DNA from: Nannocystis exedens
GTDB taxonomy: Bacteria > Myxococcota_A > Polyangia > Nannocystales > Nannocystaceae
Reading direction: 5' to 3'
Length of the DNA stretch: 64,000 nt
NCBI RefSeq assembly: GCF_002343915.1
Contig: NZ_NETK01000001.1
Span: 3,792,001-3,856,000, forward strand
This document shows positions 18,123-27,965 of this stretch, piece after piece (position 1 is the first letter of the stretch; every line of letters starts with the position of its first letter). The translations under genes and the position numbers were made by a program. The notes under the pieces were generated by a model, which was not told where the DNA came from, searched no databases, and saw nothing but the letters and a program-made list of their open reading frames with translations.

Positions 18123-18290
18123 CGGCGTTCCCAGCTTGCCCCTTCTCGCGCCCGATCTGACGGCCAGACGGGCGGGCCCTCGGCCCGGGGGCTACGGCGA
18201 CAACTTGTACCCCATGCCGCCCGGCGCCGCAGCCGGCTCGGCAACGAACTTCGGCCGGGCCCCGCACGGGAGCCCGGCCGACGCACGAAA

Positions 18291-18328
18291 GGCCGCGCAC
18301 TCGGTGACCGGTATCACGGTGCGCGGCC
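18291..18328 (-). terminator. Hairpin between rplO and secY
   Basis: GGCCGCGCAC and GTGCGCGGCC form a 10-bp perfect stem with an 18-nt loop, followed on the minus strand by TTTCGTGC. A second GGCCGGG/CCCGGCC hairpin lies next to it (about 18252-18280). Placed inside the spc operon, it is more likely an attenuator or processing site than a full stop. Confidence 0.6.
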
Positions 18329-18358
18329 TGCCGGCCCGAGCGGCCAGACGAAGGACTG

Positions 18359-18823
18359 TCAACCCTCGGCGGGCGCCGCGGGCTCCTGGATGGAGCCGCC
18401 GGCCGCCTCGACCTTCTGACGGGCCGACTCGCTGACCTTGGCGACGTTGATCTTGAGCGCGGTCTTGAGCTCGCCGGTGCCGAGCAGCTTGACCTGCTTG
18501 ACCCGCTTCGGGACGAGGCGCTTGGCCCGCAGGGTCTCGAGCGAGACCTCTTCGCCGGCGGCGAACTTGCCCTCGAGCAGGCCGACGTTGACGCCGTGGT
18601 ACTCGTCGCGGTTCAGGCTGATGAAGCCCCGCTTCGGCACGCGGCGCTGGAGCGGGTTCTGACCGCCCTCGAAGTGATCGGGCATCTCGTTGTGACGCGC
18701 GAGCTGACCCTTGACGCCGCGGGTCGAGGTCTTGCCGCGCCGCGAACCGATACCGCGACCGACGCGCTTGCGACGCTTGCGGGCGCCGGCCGGCGGCTGC
18801 AGAGTTTCAAGTGTAGTTCCCAT
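18359..18823 (-). CDS. rplO: 50S ribosomal protein L15
   Basis: A 154-aa late-assembly protein with the typical RNA-binding N-terminus KRVGRGIGSRRGKTSTRGVK. The FEGGQNPLQRRVPKRGF segment follows, and then the globular C-terminal domain. It lies 27 bp after rpmD. Confidence 0.98.
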   Translation of the reverse strand: MGTTLETLQPPAGARKRRKRVGRGIGSRRGKTSTRGVKGQLARHNEMPDHFEGGQNPLQRRVPKRGFISLNRDEYHGVNVGLLEGKFAAGEEVSLETLRAKRLVPKRVKQVKLLGTGELKTALKINVAKVSESARQKVEAAGGSIQEPAAPAEG

Positions 18824-18850
18824 TGGGATGTCCCCTTCGGCCGTATCGGC

Positions 18851-19039
18851 TTACTCGTCGGCCGGCTCGACGGCGACGAGGTGTTGGATCTTCCGGATCA
18901 TGCCGCGGATCGACGGCGAGTCTTCGAGCACCCGCGAGTGATGCAGGTGGCGCAGGCCGAGGCCGCGGACAGTGTCCTTCTGCGACTGCTCGCGGTGGAT
19001 CGGGCTGCGGACGAGGGTCACTTTGAGCTTGAGGGCCAT
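18851..19039 (-). CDS. rpmD: 50S ribosomal protein L30
   Basis: A 62-aa protein: LKVTLVRSPIHREQSQKDTV, then GLRHLHHSRVLEDSPSIRGM, both standard for bacterial L30. It sits between rpsE (10 bp) and rplO. Confidence 0.97.
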   Translation of the reverse strand: MALKLKVTLVRSPIHREQSQKDTVRGLGLRHLHHSRVLEDSPSIRGMIRKIQHLVAVEPADE

Positions 19040-19049
19040 GGCTGTGCTC

Positions 19050-19547
19050 CTACTGCGTAAGCTCGGCCACCGCGAGGCCGCGGCGACGCGACACCGACTC
19101 CGGCGCGCGCAGCCGCTGGAGCGCGTCCAGCGTCGCGTGGATGACGTTCTGCGGGTTGTTGGTGCCGATGCACTTGCTCAGGATGTCGTGGATGCCCGCG
19201 CACTCGACGACCGCACGCACCGCGCCGCCGGCGATGACGCCGGTACCCGGCGAGGCCGGCCGCAACAGCACCGTGCCGGCGCCGTGGTGACCGATGACCT
19301 CGTGGGGGATCGTCGCGCCCGCGAGCGGGACCTGGAACAGGTTCTTGCGCGCGAGGTCGTTGGCCTTGCGGATCGCCTCCGGGACCTCCTTGGCCTTGCC
19401 GTAGCCGATGCCCACCCAGCCGCGCTCGTTGCCGATGACGACCAGCGCGCTGAAGCTGAAGCGCCGGCCGCCCTTGACGACCTTCGCCACGCGGTTGATG
19501 TAGACGACGCGGTCGACCAGTTCTCCGAGGGATTCGATGTCGATCAT
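19050..19547 (-). CDS. rpsE: 30S ribosomal protein S5
   Basis: A 165-aa protein important for decoding accuracy and the mRNA entry channel. It shows VVYINRVAKVVKGGRRFSFS, the loop where spectinomycin-resistance changes occur, and GNERGWVGIGYGKAKEVPEA. It lies 9 bp after rplR. Confidence 0.98.
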   Translation of the reverse strand: MIDIESLGELVDRVVYINRVAKVVKGGRRFSFSALVVIGNERGWVGIGYGKAKEVPEAIRKANDLARKNLFQVPLAGATIPHEVIGHHGAGTVLLRPASPGTGVIAGGAVRAVVECAGIHDILSKCIGTNNPQNVIHATLDALQRLRAPESVSRRRGLAVAELTQ

Positions 19548-19556
19548 GGCTGGTTC

Positions 19557-19916
19557 CTAGAAGTCGAGCCCACCGGCCCGCGCGCCGTCGGCCAGGGCCT
19601 TGACCCGGCCGTGGTAGATGTAGCCGTTGCGGTCGAACACGACCTTGGTGATGCCTTTGGCCAGGCAGGCCTTGGCGATGGCGGTGCCGACGAGCTCGGC
19701 CAGCTCGCGCTTGGTCTTCTCGCTCTCGGCGGCCACGTCCTTGGCGAGCGACGAGGAGGCGACCAGGGTCGCCGACGTGCTGTCGTCGATGACCTGCGCG
19801 TAGATGTGCTTGGCGCTGCGGAACACCGAGAGGCGCGGGCGCTCCGTGGTGCCGTGGACCCGCTTGCGAATGCTGGCTTTGCGGCGCAGCCGGATCTGTT
19901 CTTTGGGCGAGGGCAT
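19557..19916 (-). CDS. rplR: 50S ribosomal protein L18
   Basis: A 119-aa 5S rRNA-binding protein with RLRRKASIRKRVHGTTERPR at the N-terminus and the VVFDRNGYIYHGRVKALADG signature at the C-terminus. It lies 21 bp after rplF. Confidence 0.98.
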   Translation of the reverse strand: MPSPKEQIRLRRKASIRKRVHGTTERPRLSVFRSAKHIYAQVIDDSTSATLVASSSLAKDVAAESEKTKRELAELVGTAIAKACLAKGITKVVFDRNGYIYHGRVKALADGARAGGLDF

Positions 19917-19937
19917 GGTCGAACTCCCAGCGCGCGG

Positions 19938-20483
19938 CTACTTGCCTTTACCGCGGGCCTTGCCTTCCTTCAGGGTGATTTTCTCGTTCAGGTAACGCAC
20001 GCCCTTGCCCTTGTAGGGCTCCGGCGGCCGGAAGCTGCGCAGGTCCGAGGCGACCTGGCCGAGCAGTGCCTTGCTGGCCGACTTGACGTGCAGCTTGCCG
20101 TCCTTGTCGACCTCGGCCTTGACCCCCGCGGGCAGCTTGTAGCTGACCGGGTGCGAGAAGCCGAGGGTCAGGTCGACCACGTCGCCCTTGACCGCGGCGC
20201 GATAACCGACGCCGACGATGTCGAGCGTGCGCGTGAAGCCGACCGAGACGCCGGTCAGCATGTTGGCCGTCATCGCCCGCGCGGTGCCGTGCAGCGCCCG
20301 CACCTCACCGGACTCGCCGGTGCGGGTGAAGGTGATGTTTTCACCCTCGACCTTGAACTGGATCGCGGCCGGGACCTCGAAGTCGAGGTTGCCCTGGGGT
20401 CCCTTGACCGAGAGCGTCTGCCCCTTGGCGGTCACGGTCACCCCTTTGGGGATCTTCACTGGGGTTTTGCCGATACGACTCAT
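19938..20483 (-). CDS. rplF: 50S ribosomal protein L6
   Basis: A 181-aa protein with two homologous domains, located near the factor-binding site. It starts MSRIGKTPVKIPKGV and has the C-terminal signature PEPYKGKGVRYLNE. It lies 30 bp after rpsH. Confidence 0.98.
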   Translation of the reverse strand: MSRIGKTPVKIPKGVTVTAKGQTLSVKGPQGNLDFEVPAAIQFKVEGENITFTRTGESGEVRALHGTARAMTANMLTGVSVGFTRTLDIVGVGYRAAVKGDVVDLTLGFSHPVSYKLPAGVKAEVDKDGKLHVKSASKALLGQVASDLRSFRPPEPYKGKGVRYLNEKITLKEGKARGKGK

Positions 20484-20513
20484 GGTCTTGTTCCTTCGCG
20501 GCGACGGGTCGGA

Positions 20514-20909
20514 CTACCACACGCTGCAGATGAGCTCGCCGCCGATGCCCTGACGCCGGGCGGCGCGGTCGGTCATCAAGCCCCGCGAGGTCGAGACGAT
20601 CAGGATCCCGAGGCCGTTGTGGACCTTCGGGATGTCCTTGCCGCGCGAGTAGGCGCGCTGGCCCGGACGGCTGATGCGGCGCATGCCCTCGATGGCGGCC
20701 TCGTCGCCCTGGTACTTGAGCTGGATCGACAGCAGGCCCTGCTTGTCGTCGTCCTCCCACGAGAAGTCGGAGATGTACCCCTCCTCCTTGAGGATCTGGC
20801 AGATGCGGAGCTTCTGCTTGGAGCCGGGCATCGTGCAGCTCGGGTGCTGGGCGTGCTGGGCGTTGCGGATGCGCGCCAGCATGTCGGCAATGGGATCGGT
20901 CATGGACAT
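20514..20909 (-). CDS. rpsH: 30S ribosomal protein S8
   Basis: A 131-aa central-domain protein and the translational repressor of the spc operon in E. coli. It has MTDPIADMLARIRNA, and the C-terminal GLGILIVSTSRGLMTDRAAR signature. It follows rplE by only 15 bp, where rpsN (S14) is normally encoded. Confidence 0.98.
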   Translation of the reverse strand: MSMTDPIADMLARIRNAQHAQHPSCTMPGSKQKLRICQILKEEGYISDFSWEDDDKQGLLSIQLKYQGDEAAIEGMRRISRPGQRAYSRGKDIPKVHNGLGILIVSTSRGLMTDRAARRQGIGGELICSVW

Positions 20910-20924
20910 GGTTGCGACTCCTCC

Positions 20925-21584
20925 TTAGGCGCGCCGGAACGGCATCCCCAGCTTCTCGAGCAGGGAGCGACCCTCGTCGTCGGTGCCCGCCGAGGTGTGA
21001 ATGCAGATGTTCATGCCCGGCACCTTGTCGAGCTTGTCGATGTCGACTTCGGGGAAGATCAGCACTTCCTTGACCCCGAGCGTGTAGTTGCCGCGGCCGT
21101 CGAAGGCCTTGCGGCTGACGCCGCGGAAGTCACGAGTACGCGGGAGCGCGATCGTCAGCAGACGGTCGAGGAACTCCCACATCGTGTTGCCGCGCAACGT
21201 CACCATGCACCCGATCTTCATCCCCTCGCGGAGCTTGAAGGTCGCGATCGACTTCTTGGCGCGCGTCACCACCGGCCGCTGACCGGTGATGTTGCCCAGC
21301 ACCTCGAACGCCTGCTCGAGCAGCTTCGGCTGGCGAATCGCCTCGCCGAGGCCGATGTTGAGCACGACCTTCTCGATGCGCGGGACGTTGAGGGCGTTCT
21401 TGTAGCCGAACTCGCTGACGAGCGCGGGCCGAGCGACCTCGCTGTACTTCTGCACGAGCCGGGGGACGTACCCCTCCTCGCGCTTGAGCGGCTCCTCCTG
21501 GACCCGCTGGAACTTGAACCCGAAGCCGGCGGCTTCCTTCTTCTTGGCGGGGGGTGCCCCGCCGGCGCGTGCTGCCTTGGCCAT
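20925..21584 (-). CDS. rplE: 50S ribosomal protein L5 with N-terminal extension
   Basis: A 219-aa protein that binds 5S rRNA and P-site tRNA. The L5 core starts near LVQKYSEVARPALV and includes KVVLNIGLGEA and FRGVSRKAFDGRGNYTLGV. About 35 residues rich in Ala and Lys precede it (MAKAARAGGAPPAKKKEAAG), absent in E. coli L5 (179 aa). Two ATG choices for a shorter form are not visible, so the extension is likely real. Confidence 0.96.
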   Translation of the reverse strand: MAKAARAGGAPPAKKKEAAGFGFKFQRVQEEPLKREEGYVPRLVQKYSEVARPALVSEFGYKNALNVPRIEKVVLNIGLGEAIRQPKLLEQAFEVLGNITGQRPVVTRAKKSIATFKLREGMKIGCMVTLRGNTMWEFLDRLLTIALPRTRDFRGVSRKAFDGRGNYTLGVKEVLIFPEVDIDKLDKVPGMNICIHTSAGTDDEGRSLLEKLGMPFRRA

Positions 21585-21599
21585 GACGACGAATTCCGG

Positions 21600-21917
21600 T
21601 TACTTGTCGATCTGCTCGCCCGACTTGACCGCGATGCGGACCTTGCGGCCGTCATCGAGGACCTGGAAGCGCACCCGCGTCGGGTCGCCCGACTGCGGAT
21701 CCGCGAGCATCACGTTGGAGAGGTGGACGGGGGCCTCGCGCTTCACGATGCCGCCCTGGGGGTTCTCTTTGCCGGGCTTGACGTGCTTGGTGACGACGTT
21801 GACACCCTGCACGACCACTCGGTCGCTCTCGGGCACGACCCGCAGCACCTTGCCGCGGCGACCCTTGTGCTTTCCGGCGATGACGACGACCTCGTCGCCT
21901 GAACGAATCCGCTGCAT
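21600..21917 (-). CDS. rplX: 50S ribosomal protein L24
   Basis: A 105-aa assembly initiator with the KOW motif GDEVVVIAGKHKGRRGKV at the N-terminus. The start ATG (21915-21917) overlaps the rplN stop by one base (ATGA). A longer open frame upstream belongs to a shadow of rplN. Confidence 0.97.
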   Translation of the reverse strand: MQRIRSGDEVVVIAGKHKGRRGKVLRVVPESDRVVVQGVNVVTKHVKPGKENPQGGIVKREAPVHLSNVMLADPQSGDPTRVRFQVLDDGRKVRIAVKSGEQIDK

Positions 21918-22285
21918 CACAGCACCTCCGGCGCCAGCGAGATGATCTTGAGGTAGTTCTTCTGCCGCAGCTCGCGCGCCACGGGCCCGAAGATGCGGGT
22001 CCCGATCGGCTGCTTCTGCGCGTCGATGAGCACGGCGCTGTTGGTGTCGAAGCGGATCACGCTGCCGTCGAGGCGCCGCACACCGCGACGGGTGCGGACG
22101 ATGACGGCCTTCATGACCGAGCCCTTCTTGACCTTGCTGTTCGGCAGCGCGTCGCGGACCGAGACGACGATGACGTCGCCGATGGTCGCGTAGCGGCGCT
22201 TCGAGCCGCCGAGCACCTTGATGCAGAACAGCTTGCGCGCGCCCGAGTTGTCGGCCACGTCGAGGACGGACTGGACCTGAATCAT
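21917..22285 (-). CDS. rplN: 50S ribosomal protein L14
   Basis: A 122-aa protein forming bridge B5 with the 30S subunit. It starts MIQVQSVLDVADNSGARKLF and ends GPVARELRQKNYLKIISLAPEVL (given in two parts: GPVARELR and the SLAPEVL end). It overlaps rpsQ by four bases. Confidence 0.98.
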   Translation of the reverse strand: MIQVQSVLDVADNSGARKLFCIKVLGGSKRRYATIGDVIVVSVRDALPNSKVKKGSVMKAVIVRTRRGVRRLDGSVIRFDTNSAVLIDAQKQPIGTRIFGPVARELRQKNYLKIISLAPEVL

Positions 22286-22569
22286 ACGAGCGTCGCTTTC
22301 TCCACGATCGCCTGGAGCGCCCAGCGCTTCTCGCGGGACAGGGGCCGGCAGCTGACGATGCGAACGACATCGCCGACCTTGGCCTGGTTAGTCTCGTCGT
22401 GCGCCTTGTAGCGCAGCCGCTCGCTGACGTACTTGCGGTAGCGAGGATGCTTGAAGCGCCGCTGCACCTGGACGACGATGGTCTTGTCCATCTTGTCCGA
22501 CACGACGGTGCCCGTGAGGACACGACGCTGGCGCGTCTCGGTCTCGGTGGTGGTGTCTTGCTCAGTCAT
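22282..22569 (-). CDS. rpsQ: 30S ribosomal protein S17
   Basis: A 95-aa primary binder of the 16S 5' domain, with LTGTVVSDKMDKTIVVQVQR and VGDVVRIVSCRPLSREKRW. The N-terminal dozen residues are Thr/Glu-rich, a small extension. The gap to rpmC is 3 bp. Confidence 0.98.
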   Translation of the reverse strand: MTEQDTTTETETRQRRVLTGTVVSDKMDKTIVVQVQRRFKHPRYRKYVSERLRYKAHDETNQAKVGDVVRIVSCRPLSREKRWALQAIVEKATLV

Positions 22570-22572
22570 GGC

Positions 22573-22779
22573 TCATGCCTCTCCCGCGATGCCGCGAGCG
22601 CGCTCGTGGAGGACGGTCTTGATGCGGGCGATGTCGCGGCGCAGGGCGCCGAACTGGGCGGTGTTGGTCGCGCGCTGGGTCGCCTTGGCGACGCTCAGGC
22701 GGACGAGCTTGTCGCGGAGCTGGCCCTCGAGCTCGGTGAGCTCTTCGGTGGTCTTCTCGCGGAGTTCGAGCGCTTTCAC
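22573..22779 (-). CDS. rpmC: 50S ribosomal protein L29
   Basis: A 68-aa two-helix protein at the exit tunnel and trigger factor docking site. It starts MKALELREKTTEELTELEGQ and contains IKTVLHERARG at the end. It overlaps rplP by four bases. Confidence 0.96.
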   Translation of the reverse strand: MKALELREKTTEELTELEGQLRDKLVRLSVAKATQRATNTAQFGALRRDIARIKTVLHERARGIAGEA

Positions 22780-23192
22780 AGGGCAGTGTCCCTTCGGATG
22801 AAGCGGGTCTTGATCGGCAGCTTGTGGTGGGCGCGGAGGAACGCCTCGCGGGCGAGCTCCTCGGTGACACCCTCGATCTCGTAGAGGACGCGGCCGGGGC
22901 GGACAACGGCGACCCAGAAGTCCGGGGCGCCCTTGCCCTTACCCATGCGGGTCTCGGCCGGCTTGCGCGAGACGGGCTTGTCCGGGAACACCCGGATGTA
23001 GAGCTTGCCGCCGCGCTTGACGTGGCGGTTGATCGCGATACGAGCGGCCTCGATCTGGCGCGCGGTCAGCCACCCGCACTCGACGGTCTGCAGGCCGAAG
23101 TCGCCGAAGGAGACCTCCGACCCGCCCTTGGCCTGGCCGGCCATGCGGCCCTTTTGAACCTTGCGGTACTTGACTCTGGATGGGGAGAGCAT
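22776..23192 (-). CDS. rplP: 50S ribosomal protein L16
   Basis: A 138-aa protein near the peptidyl transferase centre and A-site tRNA. It has MLSPSRVKYRKVQKGRMAG, ARIAINRHVKRGGKLYIRVF and RMGKGKGAPDFWVAVVRPG. Complete and ordinary. Confidence 0.98.
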   Translation of the reverse strand: MLSPSRVKYRKVQKGRMAGQAKGGSEVSFGDFGLQTVECGWLTARQIEAARIAINRHVKRGGKLYIRVFPDKPVSRKPAETRMGKGKGAPDFWVAVVRPGRVLYEIEGVTEELAREAFLRAHHKLPIKTRFIRRDTAL

Positions 23193-23207
23193 GTTGGGAT
23201 GCCTCGC

Positions 23208-23882
23208 TTACTTCTGGGGCCGCGGGAAGCGCGGGTCGTTCTGTTGCGTGGCGCGCGTACCGTAGACCTCGCCCTTGAAGATCCAGCACTTGACGCCGAT
23301 CGCGCCGGCGGTCGTGTGGGCCTCGGCGAAGCCGTAGTCGATGTCGGCGCGCAGGGTGTGCAGCGGGACGCCGCCGGCGCGGTAGGTCTCGCGGCGCGAC
23401 ATCTCGGCGCCGGCCAGACGGCCCGAAGCGGCGACGCGGATGCCCTTGGCGCCGAACTTCATGGCGGTCTGCATGGCCCGCTTGAGCGCGCGGCGGAAGG
23501 CGATGCGGCGCTCGAGCTGCTGGGCGATGTTCTCGGCCACCAGCTGCGCGTTCGTCTCGGCCTTGCGGACCTCCTGGATGTTCAGGAACACCTCGGACTC
23601 GGTCAGCTTCGAGACCTTCTTCTTCAGGACCTCGACGCCGGCGCCGCGCTTGCCGATGATGATGCCGGGACGCGCCGAGAAGATGTTGATCTTCAGCTTG
23701 TTGGCGGCCCGCTCGATCGTGATGTCGGCGATGCTGGCGGCGTAGAGCTCCTTCTTGAGGAAGCGGCGGATCTTGATGTCCTCGTGCAGCCACTGCCGGT
23801 AGCGCGTGTGCTCGAACCACTTCGAGCCCCAGGTGCGGACGATCCCGATCCGGAAGCCGATCGGATGTGTTTTCTGTCCCAT
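23208..23882 (-). CDS. rpsC: 30S ribosomal protein S3
   Basis: A 224-aa mRNA-entry protein with the KH domain signature ARPGIIIGKRGAGVEVLKKK and the C-terminal block RREWYREGR-like YGFAEAHTTAGAIGVKCWIF. It starts MGQKTHPIGFRIGIVR and overlaps the rplV stop by one base. Confidence 0.98.
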   Translation of the reverse strand: MGQKTHPIGFRIGIVRTWGSKWFEHTRYRQWLHEDIKIRRFLKKELYAASIADITIERAANKLKINIFSARPGIIIGKRGAGVEVLKKKVSKLTESEVFLNIQEVRKAETNAQLVAENIAQQLERRIAFRRALKRAMQTAMKFGAKGIRVAASGRLAGAEMSRRETYRAGGVPLHTLRADIDYGFAEAHTTAGAIGVKCWIFKGEVYGTRATQQNDPRFPRPQK

Positions 23883-24217
23883 TAGCTGCGTACCTCCGCC
23901 ACCTCGAGGTGGATGTGGCTGGTCTTCTTGAGGATCCGATTGGCGCGGCCCATCGCCCGCGGGCGCCAGCGCTTGAGCGTCGGGCCCTGGTCGACGGTCA
24001 CCTTGGTGACGACGAGGTTGTCGACGTTGACGTCGCCGGTGTCCTCGGCGTTGGCGACGGCGGACACCAGGAGCTTGAAGAACTGCTTGGCGCCCGACTT
24101 GTGCAGGAAGCGAAGGTCGTCGATAGCGCGCGCGACCTGCTTGCCGCGGATCAGGTTGGCGATGATCCGCGCCTTTCGCGGGGTGATGCGCGCGTGGCTG
24201 AGACGTGCGATGGCCAT
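23882..24217 (-). CDS. rplV: 50S ribosomal protein L22
   Basis: A 111-aa protein lining the exit tunnel; the beta-hairpin with RWRPRAMGRANRILKKTSHI is intact, consistent with a macrolide-sensitive wild type. ATG at 24215-24217 is selected, preceded by GAGGT; an open frame extends 18 codons upstream but is not family-like. Confidence 0.97.
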   Translation of the reverse strand: MAIARLSHARITPRKARIIANLIRGKQVARAIDDLRFLHKSGAKQFFKLLVSAVANAEDTGDVNVDNLVVTKVTVDQGPTLKRWRPRAMGRANRILKKTSHIHLEVAEVRS

Positions 24218-24233
24218 GGCGTTACCTCGGTGA

Positions 24234-24512
24234 TTACTTCTTCGCGGCCTTGCGGTCGCCGGAGTGACCACGGAAGGTGCGGGTCGGGGCGAACTCGCCG
24301 AGCTTGTGACCGACCATGTTCTCGGTGATGAAGATGGGGATCCACTTGTGACCGTTGTGGACCATCACGTTCGCGCCGACGAACTGCGGCAGGATCGTGG
24401 AGCGGCGCGACCAAGTCTTGACCACGCGACGGTTGCCCTCCTTGAGGGCGACCTCGATCTTCTCGACCAGGTGGGAGTCCGCGAACGGGCCCTTCTTGAT
24501 GGAGCGTGCCAT
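24234..24512 (-). CDS. rpsS: 30S ribosomal protein S19
   Basis: A 92-aa head protein of standard size: MARSIKKGPFADSHLVEKIE and KTWSRRSTILPQFVG, with the C-terminal GEFAPTRTFRGHSGDRKAAK. It lies 3 bp after rplB. Confidence 0.98.
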   Translation of the reverse strand: MARSIKKGPFADSHLVEKIEVALKEGNRRVVKTWSRRSTILPQFVGANVMVHNGHKWIPIFITENMVGHKLGEFAPTRTFRGHSGDRKAAKK

Positions 24513-24515
24513 GCG

Positions 24516-25340
24516 TTACTTCTTCCTACGGGAGACGATGAAGACGTCGGTGCGCTTGTTGTGCCGCGTGCGGTAGCCCTTCGACAGGATGCCCCACGGC
24601 GAGCAGGGGTGCCGGCCGCCGGAGGTGCGGCCCTCGCCGCCGCCCATCGGGTGGTCGACCGGGTTCATGGTGACGCCGCGGTTGTGCGGGCGAATTCCGA
24701 GCCAACGGGTCCGGCCGGCCTTGCCGAGGCTGACGCGGCTGTGGTCGCCGTTGCTCAGCGTGCCGACGGTGGCGCGGCAGTCGATGTGGACGCGACGAAC
24801 CTCACCGGAGGGCAGACGGACCTGCGTCCAATCGCCCTCGCGCGCCATCAGCTGGGCGCCCGAGCCGGCGGTGCGGACCAACTGGCCGCCCTTGCCGATC
24901 TTGATCTCGAGGTTGTGGATGATGGTGCCGACCGGGATGTTGCGCAGCGGGAGGCTGTTGCCCGGCTTGATGTCGGCCGCCTGGTCGCTGATCACCGAGT
25001 CGCCGACCTTCAGACCCTCCGGGGCGAGGATGTAGCGCTTCTCGCCGTCGGCGTAGTTGATGAGCGCGATGAAGGTGGTGCGGTTCGGGTCGTACTCGAC
25101 GGTCGCGACCTTGCCCGGCACGCCGAACTTGTCGCGCTTGAAGTCGATGACGCGGTACAGCTGCTTGTGACCGCCGCCGCGGAAGCGCGCGGTCTTGCGG
25201 CCGTAGTTGTTGCGCCCGGTGTGGCGGTCGATCTTCTCGACCAGCGCCCGGTGCGGCTCGCTCGCCGTCACCTGGTCGCGGGTGTTGACGCTCATGCCGC
25301 GTCGGCCCGGGGAGGTCGGCCTGTAGACTTTAATGCCCAT
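24516..25340 (-). CDS. rplB: 50S ribosomal protein L2
   Basis: A 274-aa protein essential for subunit association and peptidyl transfer. The conserved C-terminal loop NPVDHPMGGGEGR, including the His essential for activity, is present, as is the zinc-free tail KGYRTRHNKRTDVFIVSRR. It lies 11 bp after rplW. Confidence 0.98.
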   Translation of the reverse strand: MGIKVYRPTSPGRRGMSVNTRDQVTASEPHRALVEKIDRHTGRNNYGRKTARFRGGGHKQLYRVIDFKRDKFGVPGKVATVEYDPNRTTFIALINYADGEKRYILAPEGLKVGDSVISDQAADIKPGNSLPLRNIPVGTIIHNLEIKIGKGGQLVRTAGSGAQLMAREGDWTQVRLPSGEVRRVHIDCRATVGTLSNGDHSRVSLGKAGRTRWLGIRPHNRGVTMNPVDHPMGGGEGRTSGGRHPCSPWGILSKGYRTRHNKRTDVFIVSRRKK

Positions 25341-25351
25341 GGTGCGCTCCT

Positions 25352-25651
25352 TCAGCCCTTGTCGGCTTGATCTCCGTAGAGGTCGATCGAGTCACCGGGG
25401 TGAACGGTGACGATCGCCTTCTTCCACGACCGCTGCTTGCCGGTGAACTTGCCGACCCGGCGGAGGTCGCCGCGCACGACCATGGTGCGCACATCCCGGA
25501 CGCGGACGCCGAACACCAGCTCGACGGCCTTGCGGATCTCGATCTTGTTCGCGGCCTTGGCGACCTCGAACACGTAGTGGTTGTGGCGGCCCTGCACGTC
25601 GGTCGACTTCTCGGTGACGACCGGGCGGACGATGATCTGCTGCGGGGTCAT
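25352..25651 (-). CDS. rplW: 50S ribosomal protein L23
   Basis: A 99-aa exit-tunnel protein that docks SRP and trigger factor. It has IIVRPVVTEKSTDVQGRHNH, YVFEVAKAANKIEIRKAVE and GKQRSWKKAIVTV. The ATG (25649-25651) overlaps the rplD stop (ATGA). Confidence 0.97.
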   Translation of the reverse strand: MTPQQIIVRPVVTEKSTDVQGRHNHYVFEVAKAANKIEIRKAVELVFGVRVRDVRTMVVRGDLRRVGKFTGKQRSWKKAIVTVHPGDSIDLYGDQADKG

Positions 25652-26301
25652 GCGACCTCCTTCGGGGCGTCGGACTTGGCGCCCGACAGACGGGCCTCGA
25701 CCGCGCGCAGCGAGGTCTCCGAGATCAGCAGCTTGGGGAAGCGCAGGATGTCGTAGACGTTGAGACCGCGGACGTCGAGGAAGCTCGCCGCAGCCAGGTT
25801 GCGCGTGCTGAGACGCAGGTTCGTGTTGTCGCCGGCGTCGACCACCAGGGCCTTCGGCGCGCCGAGGGCGGTCAGCGCCTGGGCGATGGTCTTGGTCTTG
25901 ACGGCCTCGAGCTGCAGGTCGCGGATGACGACGAGGTCGCCCTTCGAGGCCCGCACGGTCAGGGCGGTGCGCAGCGCGCTCGCCATGACCTTCTTGTTGA
26001 CGTGGAAGGCGTAGTTGCGCGGCTTGGGCCCGAACACCTGGCCGCCTCCGCGGAAGATGTTGGCGCGGCGCGAGCCGTGACGGGCGCCGCCGGTGCCCTT
26101 CTGCTTGTGCAACTTCTTGCCGGTGACGGAGACCTCGGCGCGGGTCTGGGTCGAGTGCGTACCGGCGCGGCGAGCCGCCCGCTGGTAGCGCACGACCTCC
26201 CACAGGAGGTGCTCACGCACGGGGACGGCGAACACCGCGTCGGCGACGTCGATCTCGCCGACCTGGGCGCCCGTGAGGTCTTTGACGATGAGCTTGGCCA
26301 T
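25648..26301 (-). CDS. rplD: 50S ribosomal protein L4
   Basis: A 217-aa protein; in E. coli it represses the S10 operon. The tunnel-reaching loop KLHKQKGTGGARHGSRRANI is intact. It follows rpsJ directly after only 6 bp, whereas rplC (L3) normally lies between them. Confidence 0.98.
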   Translation of the reverse strand: MAKLIVKDLTGAQVGEIDVADAVFAVPVREHLLWEVVRYQRAARRAGTHSTQTRAEVSVTGKKLHKQKGTGGARHGSRRANIFRGGGQVFGPKPRNYAFHVNKKVMASALRTALTVRASKGDLVVIRDLQLEAVKTKTIAQALTALGAPKALVVDAGDNTNLRLSTRNLAAASFLDVRGLNVYDILRFPKLLISETSLRAVEARLSGAKSDAPKEVA

Positions 26302-26307
26302 GGTGCC

Positions 26308-26616
<309 letters not shown>

Positions 26617-26659
26617 GGCGATATCCCTTGGTCTTTGCCGGCGTACTCGAGCGAGCGGT

Positions 26660-27859
<1,200 letters not shown>

Positions 27860-27965
27860 GGCTGTGCTTCGCTCAGTGAGGGGTGTTTGGAGTCTGGGGG
27901 GCGGGATCTACCAGCTAGTCAAGGATTGGAAAAGCCCGATCGCGTCGCCTGAGTGAGAGAAACCG

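Noticed and set aside
22787..22804. Possible palindrome copy CAGTGTCC-cttc-GGATGA at the rpmC/rplP junction, and a similar one at 18828-18845
   Set aside because: Only one arm matches well; counted as chance or half-sites and left out of the total of 24.
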